Origin: Streptomyces mashuensis
GTDB taxonomy: Bacteria > Actinomycetota > Actinomycetes > Streptomycetales > Streptomycetaceae
Reading direction: 5' to 3'
Assembly (NCBI RefSeq): GCF_014654785.1
Contig: NZ_BNBD01000001.1
Coordinates: forward strand, 558,001-622,000
Length of the DNA stretch: 64,000 nt
Positions 1-9,623 of the stretch are shown piece by piece. The translations under genes were made by a program, and so were the position numbers. The notes below the pieces were generated by a model. It was given only the letters and a program-made list of their open reading frames with translations, was not told the DNA's origin and searched no databases. Position 1 is the stretch's first letter; each line of letters opens with the position of its first letter.

Positions 1-1662
1 ACGCAGACCCAGCGGCTCAAGGGGCTGTGCACGGACAACCGGAACCGGCTGAAGGTCGTGTTCGCGGGTCTGCATTCTGTGCAAAGGTTCACCCGGCTGG
101 CCCGCAACGGCCCGTTCCGTCATCTGGCGCAGACCCCGACGGTCGTCGGACCGCTGCGTCCGCAGTACGCCGCGGACCTGCTGGTGCTGCCGATGAGGGC
201 GCTGGGCTTCGAGTTCGCCGACGTCGACCTGGTGAACCGGGTGCTGGGGTACTGCTCCTACCAGCCGTTCCTGCTCCAAATGTTCGGTAGCCGACTGGTT
301 GAGGTCATGCAGCGCAAGCGGGCCCGGGGGGACCTCGCCGGTCCGCCGTTCCCCATCGAGGCGGCCGAGGTCGAGGCCGTGGAGTCGGACCCGTGGCTGC
401 GGGAGGGCATCACCAAGGCGTTCAAGGAAACCCTCGACCTGGACGACCGCTACCGGGTCATCGCCAACGTGTTGGCGTGGTACGCGCGCGAATACGGCCT
501 GGAGACGCGGCTGAGCGACGTCGAACTGCGGGACGAGTGTGCCGGCTGGTGGCATGAGGGCTTCAAACAGCTGGACAGTGAAGGATTCCGCACCTACCTC
601 CAGGAGATGGTCGGCCTCGGCGTACTGGCACCCAACCATGACGGACGGGGCTGGCACCTGCGGGGACCCAACGCATTGCGCATGATCGGCACCAATCAGG
701 AAGTCGAGACCCAGCTGCAGAGCGCCGAGAGCGAATGCCGCCTGGAGGAGACGGTGGTGCTGGAAGGCCGGCCCGAGGTCAGGGACGGCAAAGTGGCCCC
801 CCTCACGGTCGCACAGGTCGACGACCTGCTGGGTGACCACAGCAACCAGACCCGGGTCGTTCTGGGCACCCCTGCCACCGGGATCGGCGACGTGGCTGAG
901 ACCCTGCGGACCGTCACCGGCCGCATGTCGGGCTGGACCATGCCGCCCGTCAAGAGCATCAGGGACTTCCGGCAGGACCTGACCGCAGGCCGCCCCGGGG
1001 AACGACGCGTCGTCGTCAGCGACCTGGCCGACAAGGAAGTGAACGACGACAACTGCCGTGAATCGCTGGCACTCGCCCAAAACCTCCTTCCGGAACGGCC
1101 GGGTGTGACGAGAGCTGTCGTACTCGTTGCGGGACCGCGGCAGCTCGGCCTCTGCCGCGATCTACTGACGGATGACGACACCGCGGCGTCCCTCCTGGTC
1201 GTGTTGCGCCGGCACGACCGTCATAGCCTGAAGACGTGGAGCCAGCGAAGCGGCCTGTTCGACAGCGATGAACGGCTGACGCGCATCCTGGAGGTGACCG
1301 GTGGCTGGCCCGTCCTACTGGACCGGGCCGTCGCCTTGCACCGCACGTGCAAGGACGAGGCCGAGGCGCTGCGGCGACTCGCCGACGAGCTGGAGTCGAC
1401 CGGTCCGGCGGCGCGCTTCGTGGACGCTTCAGGGATCAACGCCGACCCGCTCATCGCCACGGGTTACCGGGCCGTTGCCAAGGAACTCAACGGTGACTGG
1501 GCTGACGAAGGCGTTCTGCTGACCGCCATGGAGCTGCACGGACTGGAAGAGGAGGAGGCCCGGTGGGCCTGCTCCTGCTTGGAGGCGTTCCAGGCCCTCG
1601 ACCGGGACGGTTGCAGGTTGCGATTGGAGCCGGTTCTGTACAGGTGCTGGGCACGTCCCTGA
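1..1662 (+). CDS. AAA/STAND-type ATPase, C-terminal part (left-truncated)
   Basis: The reading frame is open from base 1, so the start and the Walker A loop lie outside the window; 553 residues are visible. The first residues (KVVFAGLHSVQRF) look like the strand and sensor after a Walker B of an AAA/STAND NTPase. They are followed by a helical segment around residues 80-240 with a winged-helix flavour. A second alpha/beta block (about 265-440) begins with VVLGTPATG, a degenerate P-loop without the GKS/T, and ends in TGGWPVLLDRA, like the end of a STAND NTPase module. The protein is cytoplasmic with no membrane segment. It converges on the pPIWI-RE operon across a strong hairpin, so it is not co-transcribed with it. 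Such ATPases are common in bacterial conflict islands, but the exact function cannot be named from this fragment. Confidence 0.6.
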   Translation, partial: TQTQRLKGLCTDNRNRLKVVFAGLHSVQRFTRLARNGPFRHLAQTPTVVGPLRPQYAADLLVLPMRALGFEFADVDLVNRVLGYCSYQPFLLQMFGSRLVEVMQRKRARGDLAGPPFPIEAAEVEAVESDPWLREGITKAFKETLDLDDRYRVIANVLAWYAREYGLETRLSDVELRDECAGWWHEGFKQLDSEGFRTYLQEMVGLGVLAPNHDGRGWHLRGPNALRMIGTNQEVETQLQSAESECRLEETVVLEGRPEVRDGKVAPLTVAQVDDLLGDHSNQTRVVLGTPATGIGDVAETLRTVTGRMSGWTMPPVKSIRDFRQDLTAGRPGERRVVVSDLADKEVNDDNCRESLALAQNLLPERPGVTRAVVLVAGPRQLGLCRDLLTDDDTAASLLVVLRRHDRHSLKTWSQRSGLFDSDERLTRILEVTGGWPVLLDRAVALHRTCKDEAEALRRLADELESTGPAARFVDASGINADPLIATGYRAVAKELNGDWADEGVLLTAMELHGLEEEEARWACSCLEAFQALDRDGCRLRLEPVLYRCWARP

Positions 1663-1675
1663 GGCGCGGCACCGT

Positions 1676-1704
1676 GCGGGGGGCGGCCTCAGGCCGCCCC
1701 CCGC
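1676..1704. terminator. bidirectional hairpin terminator
   Basis: A perfect inverted repeat with two 14-base arms (left arm GCGGGGGGCGGCCT) and a single central base lies between the convergent stop codons at 1662 and 1717. A second short palindrome, GACACCGTGGTGTC (1705-1718), follows directly and runs into the stop of the minus-strand gene. There is no T tract, which is usual for actinobacterial terminators. It would serve both convergent genes. Confidence 0.7.
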
Positions 1705-1716
1705 GACACCGTGGTG

Positions 1717-4710
1717 TCAGAAGAGTGAGAGCTGTTCTTCCGGCTCCGGTTCGCCCACGAGACTGGCGGCTTCCGTCAGATCGGGATCCACATCGCCCGC
1801 CTCCGGGGCGTCCGTCTCCGTGGTTTCGGCGAAAGTCGGCAGGACGTAGGCCTGGGCCAGGCCGGCCAGGTGCAAGGGCAGCGGCAGCGACAAGGCGTCC
1901 GGATAGTCGGGGGCCTGACGCAGTTGGTGCATCGCCATCGCGATTGCCTCGGGTCGGTCGCGGTGCCCGGTGCCGTCACCGCCCGGATGGCATCCCAGCA
2001 CCGTAATTTCGACCAGGGCAGGGTTCCACGCGCCGGTCCCAGCCTGGGACGTGAGCTTGCCTGCCGCGTTGACGCGTGTGCTGAGACGATCCAGCGACGG
2101 GGAGATGGCATGGGTGCGCGGTCTGTCCGTCGTGCTGTAGAAGACGCGCTGCTCGGAAGGGCTCGTTTCGCTGGTTGACGGCAGCGCCCAGAACCCTGCC
2201 GGCTGGCCGTTCGCCTTGCCGGGCTTGGCCACTCCCCACCACTGAGCGGTCTCCCGCCCTGCGCGGCCTCTCACCCGGACCAGCCTCAGCTCGTCGTCCA
2301 GCCTGCGCGCGGGCGCATGGCCGTCCTTGATCAGGTCCCTTCGGGTAACGCCGTCCTGCAGCCATGGCCAGTGGAGCCGGCTGTTCTGCGCATGGGTGAT
2401 GAGGACGGTCGGGCCGCCCCGCAGGGAGTGCAGGACGCGGTGCAGAAAACTGGCTGTGTCCTGCTGCTGCTGTTCCATGTGGGTGCGCCATTGCTGAGGC
2501 CGTGCCCCTGCGTCGGCCGCCGTCCTGTCGAGCGGTGAGGCCCACGCCCTGGGATCGACTTCTGCCTCCTTCACCAAGCCGAGGAGGAAGGCGGGGTAGG
2601 GAATCCACGTTCGCGCGGAGTCGTCCCACCCCTCTACCCGCGCCAGGCCCGGGGCCCCCGACAGCGGCGTGACCAGGACAGCCACCGGCAGATGCTTGGG
2701 AAGTCGCGTGGGCCCGTCCTTGCGCCGCTTGACCATCCAGAGAGCGGCGTACCGCAGTCCATCGCGCAGGGCGCTCCCCAGGGTGTGCTCCGGCAGCACG
2801 CGTACCCCCAATTGGCGTAGCCCGTCCAACCAGGCGTTGTGCGTGCGGTGACCGAGGTTGTTCTCGTTCTGGATCTGGCGGTCACCCGACGGGGTCACTG
2901 CGAACTGGGTGAGCACACCCGCATCGGCGCAACCGAGCCGCATGGCGAACTTCGGGTCGCTGCCGGCCTGCCGAAAGGTGCTGGGGTGAGCGATCTCCAC
3001 GAGCGCGAGTGCCGGGTGGCCGGGGTCGGCCCCGTCCTCCCCAAGCCAGGAGCGCAGAGCGCTGCGCCGCTCCTTGATGGCAGCCGCGAGCCGTTCCCCC
3101 TTGCCCTTCACCGCCGGGTCGAGGAGCAGACGGTCACCGAGCCCGGCGGTCAGGGGGAGGCACCTCAACCGCAGCACCAGCTCTTCCGTACGCCATTCCA
3201 GCAGGATGGGGGAGCCCGGACGGGCATCGTCGAACTGCTGGTCCGAGACGTCCGACATGCCGCCGTCGCCGTCGAGGCCCAGCACCTCCGCGAACGCCGT
3301 AATGGCGGCCTGGCGGAACACCGATGTCTGCCACAGCAGACGAGCCTCGACGAGCGGGACGGCCCCCGACAGGGCATCCGGCGCGTCACCGAGGCGCGAG
3401 ATGGCCGCGAGCGCGGTGCGCCTGGCCGCTGCAGCTCTCAGCTGTTCCGTCTTCTTCCCGGCGTCTCCCACCGGCTTGGCCCGGCGATTGGCCGGCGGGG
3501 CGACCCCGGTGCCACGGCGTACCAGGTCGGGCACGCGCACCACACCCTCGGGCAGTGCACTTTCCGCCCACTCCGTGAGTTCCGAACGCTGGTGCGGCAT
3601 GAGGCCGGGCCCCACTTCGTGGGCCCCCATGCGGGTGCTGTGGACCACAAGGGCGCGTACGCCCGGCCCGTCCCCGATCCAGTCGAGGGGCTCGGCGAGC
3701 AGCCGTTCCGGTACGGGGAAGCGCTCCTGAAGGGTCAGGTGCTGCAGCATGCCGGCCGGGTCGTTGTGGAACCAGTCGAAGGTGTCCCGCCGGTGGTCAC
3801 GGACGAGACGGGCCACGGCGAACCGGTCGCTCGCGGGGGCCCCGGCCAGCCACGGGATCTTCGGCTGGAGGTAGACCGACGTCGCCCGGTGGTAGGGGAG
3901 GTTCAGCCTGCCCGTGTCCGGCCTCGGGTGGGTCGCCCAACGCCGCACGCCCCAGTGCAGGTGGAGGTGCGGGCGGGGAGCGAAGGGAACGGTGTGCAGC
4001 GATATGTTCAGGGTGATCGAGAACCACCAGTCCCTGCGCTTGATGTGGCGGCAGAGGGGCTGGGACATCAGCTCAGCACCCTGCTCCTTGGGCCCGCGGG
4101 GAACGGCCCGGAACCTGAGTGTGCCGCCTTCGAACACGTACGGGTCCAGCTGGAGGATCCGGCGGGCCAGCGCATCGGTGGCCAGCTGGAACTGCCAGGA
4201 CTCTGGTGCGGCGGTGCCGCCCGGCCCCGGTGGAAGGGCAGCGCCCAGCAGGTCCACACCGTCGATGTGCTCCCAGCTGGGTGTGGCCTCCTTCAGCTCG
4301 GTGCTGGTGCTCAGCATCAACGACCGGAACTCCGGGTCTTCCCTCGCGTCCTTGGGGCCCAGTGTCCGCAGCCAGGCGTCCATGAGCTGTCCCAAGACAC
4401 GGCCGGGTAGGGGGTCGGGGACTTCCCCGGGGGCGTAGAGCCAGAAGTCTCCCACCGACCGGGCGTCCCGGGGGGCGGGCTGCCTGGGCCGGGGCCGGAC
4501 GACGAGGTCGGGGGCCAGTGTCTGCAAAAGGCCGTCCAGACGTCCGGTCGGGGCGGTTTGGAAGTGCTGCGACTCGTCTCGCCCGTGGTTGCACAGACGC
4601 AGGGGGCCGTCGTGCCAGAGCTCCGGCCGGGGCAATGCGCGATAGCTCTCCGTCCAGGGGCGTGCCTCTGGTGCCAGGACGTACGCGGCCCGGCGGATCG
4701 TTCCGTACAT
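1717..4710 (-). CDS. pPIWI-RE family protein (prokaryotic PIWI/Argonaute-like)
   Basis: The 997-residue protein is the last gene of a minus-strand operon, 22 bases after the helicase. The ATG at 4710 is preceded by ACGGAG and replaces a longer open frame that runs back into the helicase. The C-terminal third looks like the RNase H-fold PIWI module of the pPIWI-RE family. It has an Arg in the strand LRLVRVR (about R812) and a Glu in the strand WNPALVEITVL (about E901), the pair that gives the family its name. It ends in a long acidic tail. The N-terminal two thirds would hold the family's X region and linker helices. The family was predicted to use guide-directed nucleic acid targeting, working with a DinG-type helicase and an REase encoded beside it; both partners are present here. 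No TTA codon was found in it. Assignment rests on the gene set plus the motif pair. Confidence 0.82.
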   Translation of the reverse strand: MYGTIRRAAYVLAPEARPWTESYRALPRPELWHDGPLRLCNHGRDESQHFQTAPTGRLDGLLQTLAPDLVVRPRPRQPAPRDARSVGDFWLYAPGEVPDPLPGRVLGQLMDAWLRTLGPKDAREDPEFRSLMLSTSTELKEATPSWEHIDGVDLLGAALPPGPGGTAAPESWQFQLATDALARRILQLDPYVFEGGTLRFRAVPRGPKEQGAELMSQPLCRHIKRRDWWFSITLNISLHTVPFAPRPHLHLHWGVRRWATHPRPDTGRLNLPYHRATSVYLQPKIPWLAGAPASDRFAVARLVRDHRRDTFDWFHNDPAGMLQHLTLQERFPVPERLLAEPLDWIGDGPGVRALVVHSTRMGAHEVGPGLMPHQRSELTEWAESALPEGVVRVPDLVRRGTGVAPPANRRAKPVGDAGKKTEQLRAAAARRTALAAISRLGDAPDALSGAVPLVEARLLWQTSVFRQAAITAFAEVLGLDGDGGMSDVSDQQFDDARPGSPILLEWRTEELVLRLRCLPLTAGLGDRLLLDPAVKGKGERLAAAIKERRSALRSWLGEDGADPGHPALALVEIAHPSTFRQAGSDPKFAMRLGCADAGVLTQFAVTPSGDRQIQNENNLGHRTHNAWLDGLRQLGVRVLPEHTLGSALRDGLRYAALWMVKRRKDGPTRLPKHLPVAVLVTPLSGAPGLARVEGWDDSARTWIPYPAFLLGLVKEAEVDPRAWASPLDRTAADAGARPQQWRTHMEQQQQDTASFLHRVLHSLRGGPTVLITHAQNSRLHWPWLQDGVTRRDLIKDGHAPARRLDDELRLVRVRGRAGRETAQWWGVAKPGKANGQPAGFWALPSTSETSPSEQRVFYSTTDRPRTHAISPSLDRLSTRVNAAGKLTSQAGTGAWNPALVEITVLGCHPGGDGTGHRDRPEAIAMAMHQLRQAPDYPDALSLPLPLHLAGLAQAYVLPTFAETTETDAPEAGDVDPDLTEAASLVGEPEPEEQLSLF

Positions 4711-4732
4711 GGTTCTCCGTAGCCGTAGGAGG

Positions 4733-7700
4733 TCAGAGGTGAGTACTGGGAAGGTGCCTGTTTTCGGGACCGTCGAGACGGCACAGCGCCTCGTACAGCG
4801 GCTGGTAGAGCGTCGTGACGAGAGCCGGCTCGGCCGGATCACGGAAGGAATGGTCGTGGTGGGGGCGGGTGAAGTAAGGGGCCAGGACATCGCGTAGGCG
4901 GATGAGGAGCCCGGCGTCCTTGAGCCAGTGGGGAACGGGTTCGTTCACGGCGCAGGTCCTCTGCCGGGCGGCCAGTTCCGGGGCGAACGCCGCGTCGACG
5001 AACACGACGCGTGCCGGTACTCCGCCACGTACCAGGCGCCCGATCACCTGCCAGATGGCGACCAGTTGGTCCCAGGCGAAGGATTCCTTCTCGGGCTCGG
5101 AGAGCGCCGAGTAGATGTAGGGGCGGGACAACAGGTGCCGCCACACACCGCGCGCCGTCGCCCGGAAGGCACGACCTGCCTGGTCCAGGGTGCTCGCCGC
5201 GCCCACCAGCTCTCCGAAGGTGCCGTGCAGCAGCCCTGGCTGGTCCCGGACGAATCGGGTGGCCCAGTCGTTGATGCCGAAGACAGCCAGGGAGAGATCG
5301 TCCGGCACGGGGTGCGGGCGTGCGAGGAAAAAGACGGTACCGAAAGCCGCGACCCTGGGTTCCCCAGCTACCTGCGGAACCGTGAGGATGTTGTGTCCTC
5401 GTTCGACGGCGAGCAGCGGCGCCACGAGCAATTCGGCGTCGTGGTCGTCGGCGAACGAGCCCAGGTCTCCTCGGCGTACTGCGTTCGGCCGGGCAGATGG
5501 CCTGGCCGTCAAGGTGTCGGAAGAGGGACCACCACCGAGCTCGGCGTCGTCAGCGATGAGCACCCGTACCTTGCCGTGCCAACGGGCCATCTCGTCGAGC
5601 TGGTCGGCGACGGCAGCCGCCTCGCGGTAGCTGCCGACCATAAGGAGAGCCCGACGTCTGCGGTCGTCGGCGATCTGGTTGAGTTCCTGCTGAAGCAGGC
5701 TGTTGTCGCCTCCCGGGCCCGGCTTGGCCAACTTGTCCACCATGGTGCGGAGCGTGGCAGCCCGGTCGTCCGGATGCGCACCCGACAGCCGGATCGGCCT
5801 GCCCTCGTCGTCGTATAGGAACATGGTGGTGAACTCGGTCTTCCGGATGGCCCGGAGCGTCTTCTCTTCCGGCTTGAGGACTGCTTCGACCGGGGCGAGA
5901 ACGTGGGCGCGGGTCGAGGTGCCGGCCCAGCTCGTACCGGACATCAGCAGGACGTTGGGGCCGGGCAGCCCGTGCTGGGGGGCGGCTCCCAGCCGCGGGA
6001 GGTTCAGCAGAAGTTCGCGGCCGACGCCGGCACACCGGAAGAAACGCAGGGTTCCCGTCTGTCTCCCGTCAGTGTCCCGAGTCCGGTCCCGGTCATCGAG
6101 CAGGTACTGGAAGCCCAGGACGTTACCCATCGGCGATTCAGGCAGTAGGGGCGCGTAGTCGAGTGGTGGCCTGCGCACGAGGTCGTTGTTCGTGGCGTCC
6201 AGGCGTAATGCCGCCTCCACCTGGGGCCACAAGAAGGTGACCCGGTCGAGTCGCTGGTGGAGCGCGGCGAGGATCAGGGTGAATTCCAGTCGCTGGGCGT
6301 TGCGCTCGAGCCAGCCATCGCTGAACGGAACATCGGCGTCGGTCATCTTCCCTGGCCGGCGTCCCACCCTGGGGCGTTCGTCCGGTCCCGGAGCACCGCG
6401 CAGAAGACGGTCCAGGAGATACCGGACCCGCTCTCGTGTCTTCCGTTCGTTAAGGGTGTGCAGCAGGTCATGGGCAAGGCGGGTCAAGATGTCGGTGTCC
6501 GTTCCATACGGGCCCCGATCGCCGAGGGGATCGTCACGGAACGCATCGAACACCGCCGTCACCGCGGCGCGCCGGGCGGCATGGACGTCGTGCGGACGCC
6601 GCAGCGTAGCCGACAGTGTGTCCCCGTCCAGCCCCTCTTCGTCGTCGAACAGCTCGTTCTCGTCCTGCACCGACTCCTCCGACGCTGCTTCGGCCGGGGG
6701 ATACCACTCGTGCAGGAGCCGTTCCTGGAGGGTCCAGGCGCTGAAGTAGTCGATCTGCACCCAGTCGCGCAGCTCTTTGTTGTTGATCAGCATGGCGTAG
6801 AGCCGGTCGGCTGCGGCCCCGACGACGTCCAGCGCGGCGGACCACCGCTCGACGTCGCGCTCGGACAGAGGCAGTCGGCCCTGCCGGGACAGTTCGGCGA
6901 TTTCGTGCGTCTGCAGCTGGTCGAGCCATGAGTCGGGCCCCTTGGTCACCAGGGTTGCCGAGGGGGCGAACGCCCGGTCGAGCTGCATCTGGACGCGGTC
7001 GGCTTCGTCAACGATCAGGATGTTGCTGCGCAGAGCTGCCAGCTCCATGTACCGAAGACGCTCGGCGTTCAGCTGACGTGGCACGGCTGTGTTCACCAGA
7101 CTCGCCGGGTTGGCCACCCAGATCAGGGCGTCGACGAGCTCGCGGGCCGCGGAATGGCGTGGGCAGACGCCCCACAACGGGCACGCGTGCGGCGGACCGG
7201 TCTCCTCCTCCGCTGCGTCCGGGCCCTCCTCGACCGCTCCACGTGCGTGACGCAAGGCTTGCCGGGCCCGCGCAGAGGCCGAATCGGGCGTCGTGCTGGA
7301 GGACGGCCGGCGGGGACGCAGTCGGCTGCAGGGTGCGTCTGCGTAACGCAACGGCTCGACGGCCTCCAAGCCGCGTTGCGCGTCGAGCGGGCACGCCGTA
7401 CTGAGGTGCCGGAACGCCAGGTCCGTATGGGTCAGCAGGGAGCGGGCGCCACGGGCCGCGAGGCGCCGGTGCAGCCGCTGGGTGTGCTGCTCCCGTGTCG
7501 TGCTGCCTTGGACGAGGGAGGCTTTCAGACCGAGTGCCGTGAACCTTTCGGTCAGGGCGAGCTGTTCGGCTACATCGCCGACGACGACGGTGGTCCGCAG
7601 GTTCCTGCGGTGGGCCCAGACGGCGATGAGTGCCATGATGGTTGACTTCCCCGACCCGACCATCCCCACCATGTGGGTCAGCTGATCCAGCCGGAGCTGT

Positions 7701-8437
7701 GTCGCGCGCTCGAAACCGGTCCTGTCGGCGGTCCGTACGTCCAGGTGCAGATCCTGGAGACGGCGCTGCCAGTCGCCGGACGGAAGACCTCTGAGCCTTT
7801 CCTCTTCGTCCATCCACCGTGCCGTCTCTTCGAGCTCGTCGATCGGCACATCGATGGGCCCGGAAGGGCCGGGTCGCCCCGCAGCAAGGTCATGGCCCTC
7901 CGGTGGGGGCTGCATGAGATTCTGGGGAATCACCACGGAAGCCTGCCGACGGCGCTCCGTGAAAAGGTGCGAGCCGGCTTCAGCCCAGGGCAGCGGGTTG
8001 GTGGCGAACTCGGGGATCCGGCTGAGTGCGGTGTCGTAGACGGAGAACCGATGGGAGGCGATCGGAGGGTCGACGCGGCGCGCCGAACCGTGGCCCTGCG
8101 GCAGGCGGTAACCGCGCAGCTGCTCGGGGAGCTCCGTGTAGGCTTCCAGGCTTTGCAGCCACATCCGGCGCCTGCGCATGGGCCAGAGCAGATGGCGGGC
8201 GGACGCGATGGCGATCTGTTCGGCCGGTCCGTCGGCGATCCCCGCAGCCCTGGCGAAAGGGTATCCGCTGAGCAGCGCCCAGACGCCGTTCGCGGCCGCC
8301 TGCGGGTCGAGGAGCTCCAGGAGCCGCAGACCCAGCTCGACCTGGCAGAGCAGGGCGGGCCGGGTGCCGGCATGGGCCTCCGGCCAGGGGGTGAGGTCCT
8401 TGATCAGCGCTCTGTACCAGGAGCTGCGGTCACGCAT
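4733..8437 (-). CDS. DinG-like Fe-S superfamily 2 helicase of the pPIWI-RE island
   Basis: This 1,234-residue helicase starts at ATG 8437, overlapping the REase stop by 8 bases. A predicted helical N-terminal domain of about 230 residues precedes the motor. Walker A is GMVGSGKST (258-266) and the DEAD box is VDEAD (476-480). Four cysteines between them (C349, C370, C419, C425, the last pair in HACPLWGVCP) match the Fe-S cluster insertion of XPD/DinG helicases. The second RecA domain lies around residues 830-1180, with GQL-like arginine-rich motif VIGRLVRGG near its end. DinG-type enzymes unwind DNA or R-loops with 5'-3' polarity; here it would open targets for the PIWI protein or nucleases. 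A TTA leucine codon at 6206-6208 (L744) suggests dependence on the bldA tRNA. Identification is strong; the role in the island is inferred from the family. Confidence 0.85.
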   Translation of the reverse strand: MRDRSSWYRALIKDLTPWPEAHAGTRPALLCQVELGLRLLELLDPQAAANGVWALLSGYPFARAAGIADGPAEQIAIASARHLLWPMRRRRMWLQSLEAYTELPEQLRGYRLPQGHGSARRVDPPIASHRFSVYDTALSRIPEFATNPLPWAEAGSHLFTERRRQASVVIPQNLMQPPPEGHDLAAGRPGPSGPIDVPIDELEETARWMDEEERLRGLPSGDWQRRLQDLHLDVRTADRTGFERATQLRLDQLTHMVGMVGSGKSTIMALIAVWAHRRNLRTTVVVGDVAEQLALTERFTALGLKASLVQGSTTREQHTQRLHRRLAARGARSLLTHTDLAFRHLSTACPLDAQRGLEAVEPLRYADAPCSRLRPRRPSSSTTPDSASARARQALRHARGAVEEGPDAAEEETGPPHACPLWGVCPRHSAARELVDALIWVANPASLVNTAVPRQLNAERLRYMELAALRSNILIVDEADRVQMQLDRAFAPSATLVTKGPDSWLDQLQTHEIAELSRQGRLPLSERDVERWSAALDVVGAAADRLYAMLINNKELRDWVQIDYFSAWTLQERLLHEWYPPAEAASEESVQDENELFDDEEGLDGDTLSATLRRPHDVHAARRAAVTAVFDAFRDDPLGDRGPYGTDTDILTRLAHDLLHTLNERKTRERVRYLLDRLLRGAPGPDERPRVGRRPGKMTDADVPFSDGWLERNAQRLEFTLILAALHQRLDRVTFLWPQVEAALRLDATNNDLVRRPPLDYAPLLPESPMGNVLGFQYLLDDRDRTRDTDGRQTGTLRFFRCAGVGRELLLNLPRLGAAPQHGLPGPNVLLMSGTSWAGTSTRAHVLAPVEAVLKPEEKTLRAIRKTEFTTMFLYDDEGRPIRLSGAHPDDRAATLRTMVDKLAKPGPGGDNSLLQQELNQIADDRRRRALLMVGSYREAAAVADQLDEMARWHGKVRVLIADDAELGGGPSSDTLTARPSARPNAVRRGDLGSFADDHDAELLVAPLLAVERGHNILTVPQVAGEPRVAAFGTVFFLARPHPVPDDLSLAVFGINDWATRFVRDQPGLLHGTFGELVGAASTLDQAGRAFRATARGVWRHLLSRPYIYSALSEPEKESFAWDQLVAIWQVIGRLVRGGVPARVVFVDAAFAPELAARQRTCAVNEPVPHWLKDAGLLIRLRDVLAPYFTRPHHDHSFRDPAEPALVTTLYQPLYEALCRLDGPENRHLPSTHL

Positions 8438-9623
8438 GGCCTTCTTGCCTTTCCGTGAGGTTCGCCGAGCGGTCCGGGGCGATACGGGCGTGGGGGCCAC
8501 GTTCTCCGCGGAGCCGGGCCATTGCCGCCTCTCTCAGCTGGACGTCGGTCAACAGACGCAACCCGCCCGCTCCAGGAGGCCGTTCCCTCGCGTAGACGTC
8601 CAGGTAGTCCTTCCGTACGGCGACCCGGAACCGTGGCACGACCCAGCACGCCTCGTCGTAGGACGGTTCCCGGGGCACGGGCTGCGCTGCCCGGCCCAGG
8701 AGGCCCGGGTGGGCCCAGTCCTTGACGTCGATGGCCCAGACGTGTCCGTCGGGGAACGTGACTCGCAGGTCGTACGCGTCGTAACCGGGCCACATCTCCA
8801 CCACGAGCCCCAGGTGCCGCAGGCTCTGTTCCAGCTGGGTCTCGGCACGTCCAGGGCCGGTGACGAACTGACGCAAAGGGCGCCGGAGCTGGCGGAGTTC
8901 GCCTGCGGAGTGGCTGTCGAGTTCCTGACCCGGGGGCGGTGAGCCCTGGTGGCGGCACTGATCACGCTCGCACCACCAGCCACCGTCCACCAGGGGGAGC
9001 AGCAAGGTGAGGCATCGTCCGCAGGTGGCGTACTTGCCGTCACGCTCATAGGCGTCCGGCACCGGTTCGTAGATCTCGTCGATCAATTCCCGCACGGGGT
9101 CGAGGTAGAGATCGGTCGTGACGTCGAACCACTCGGCCTCCGTCAGCACCGGCCGGTCGACCAGAAGCCGGCGGAAGGCCGCGTACGACTCGGGCGAACC
9201 GTCCACGCGGCAGAGCCGCAGGGCCTCCGTGATCACCAACTGGTCGTACTGGGCGGAGCTGCTGTCCACGCGTCCCTTGACGGCCAACTCGTGGCAGAAC
9301 TGCGTGGGCTTCGCCGACTGGGGATCGATCAGCCAGTCCTGCGCGGAGAAGATGTCCTCCGGCAGCTCCAGCGGCCAGCTGGAGACGGGGCGGCTGCGGC
9401 ACCAGCGCAGCAGGTCCGGCAGGCTCGTCGGCGGGCTCGCGTCCTTGCGCAGACACTCGAGCACCAGGGCGTTGAGGGCGCGCTGGGCCTCAGCGGGGTA
9501 CGGTAACCGGAAGGAGTCCAGGTTGCCGTGGTCGTCGAGCCGCACGATCGCGGTCGCGATGTCCCGTAACAGCCGTGCGTCTGAATGGCCGGCGAGGCGG
9601 GAAGCAGAGGACGTTTCGGTCAT
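8430..9623 (-). CDS. REase-fold nuclease of the pPIWI-RE island, with zinc ribbon
   Basis: This protein has 397 residues. The start at ATG 9623 forms an ATGA overlap with the upstream nuclease gene. The first 190 residues are helical with no recognised motif. A zinc-ribbon-like knuckle follows (C201, C204, C218, C223; CGRC then CERDQC). The C-terminal domain has the restriction-endonuclease pattern: Glu in ETQLEQ (E265), Asp in YDAYDL (D285) and the D-x-K of AIDVKD (D299, K301). This arrangement fits the REase that accompanies pPIWI-RE and DinG in the known three-gene island, where it is predicted to cut DNA. It carries two TTA codons, L19 (9567-9569) and L40 (9504-9506), both early in the gene where bldA control would be most effective. 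The long upstream open frame to 10634 is a shadow of the neighbouring gene. Confidence 0.8.
   Translation of the reverse strand: MTETSSASRLAGHSDARLLRDIATAIVRLDDHGNLDSFRLPYPAEAQRALNALVLECLRKDASPPTSLPDLLRWCRSRPVSSWPLELPEDIFSAQDWLIDPQSAKPTQFCHELAVKGRVDSSSAQYDQLVITEALRLCRVDGSPESYAAFRRLLVDRPVLTEAEWFDVTTDLYLDPVRELIDEIYEPVPDAYERDGKYATCGRCLTLLLPLVDGGWWCERDQCRHQGSPPPGQELDSHSAGELRQLRRPLRQFVTGPGRAETQLEQSLRHLGLVVEMWPGYDAYDLRVTFPDGHVWAIDVKDWAHPGLLGRAAQPVPREPSYDEACWVVPRFRVAVRKDYLDVYARERPPGAGGLRLLTDVQLREAAMARLRGERGPHARIAPDRSANLTERQEGHA

Noticed and set aside
2839..4410. 523-codon open frame on the plus strand opposite the pPIWI-RE gene
   Set aside because: High GC leaves long antisense frames; codon bias and motifs support the minus-strand protein only.
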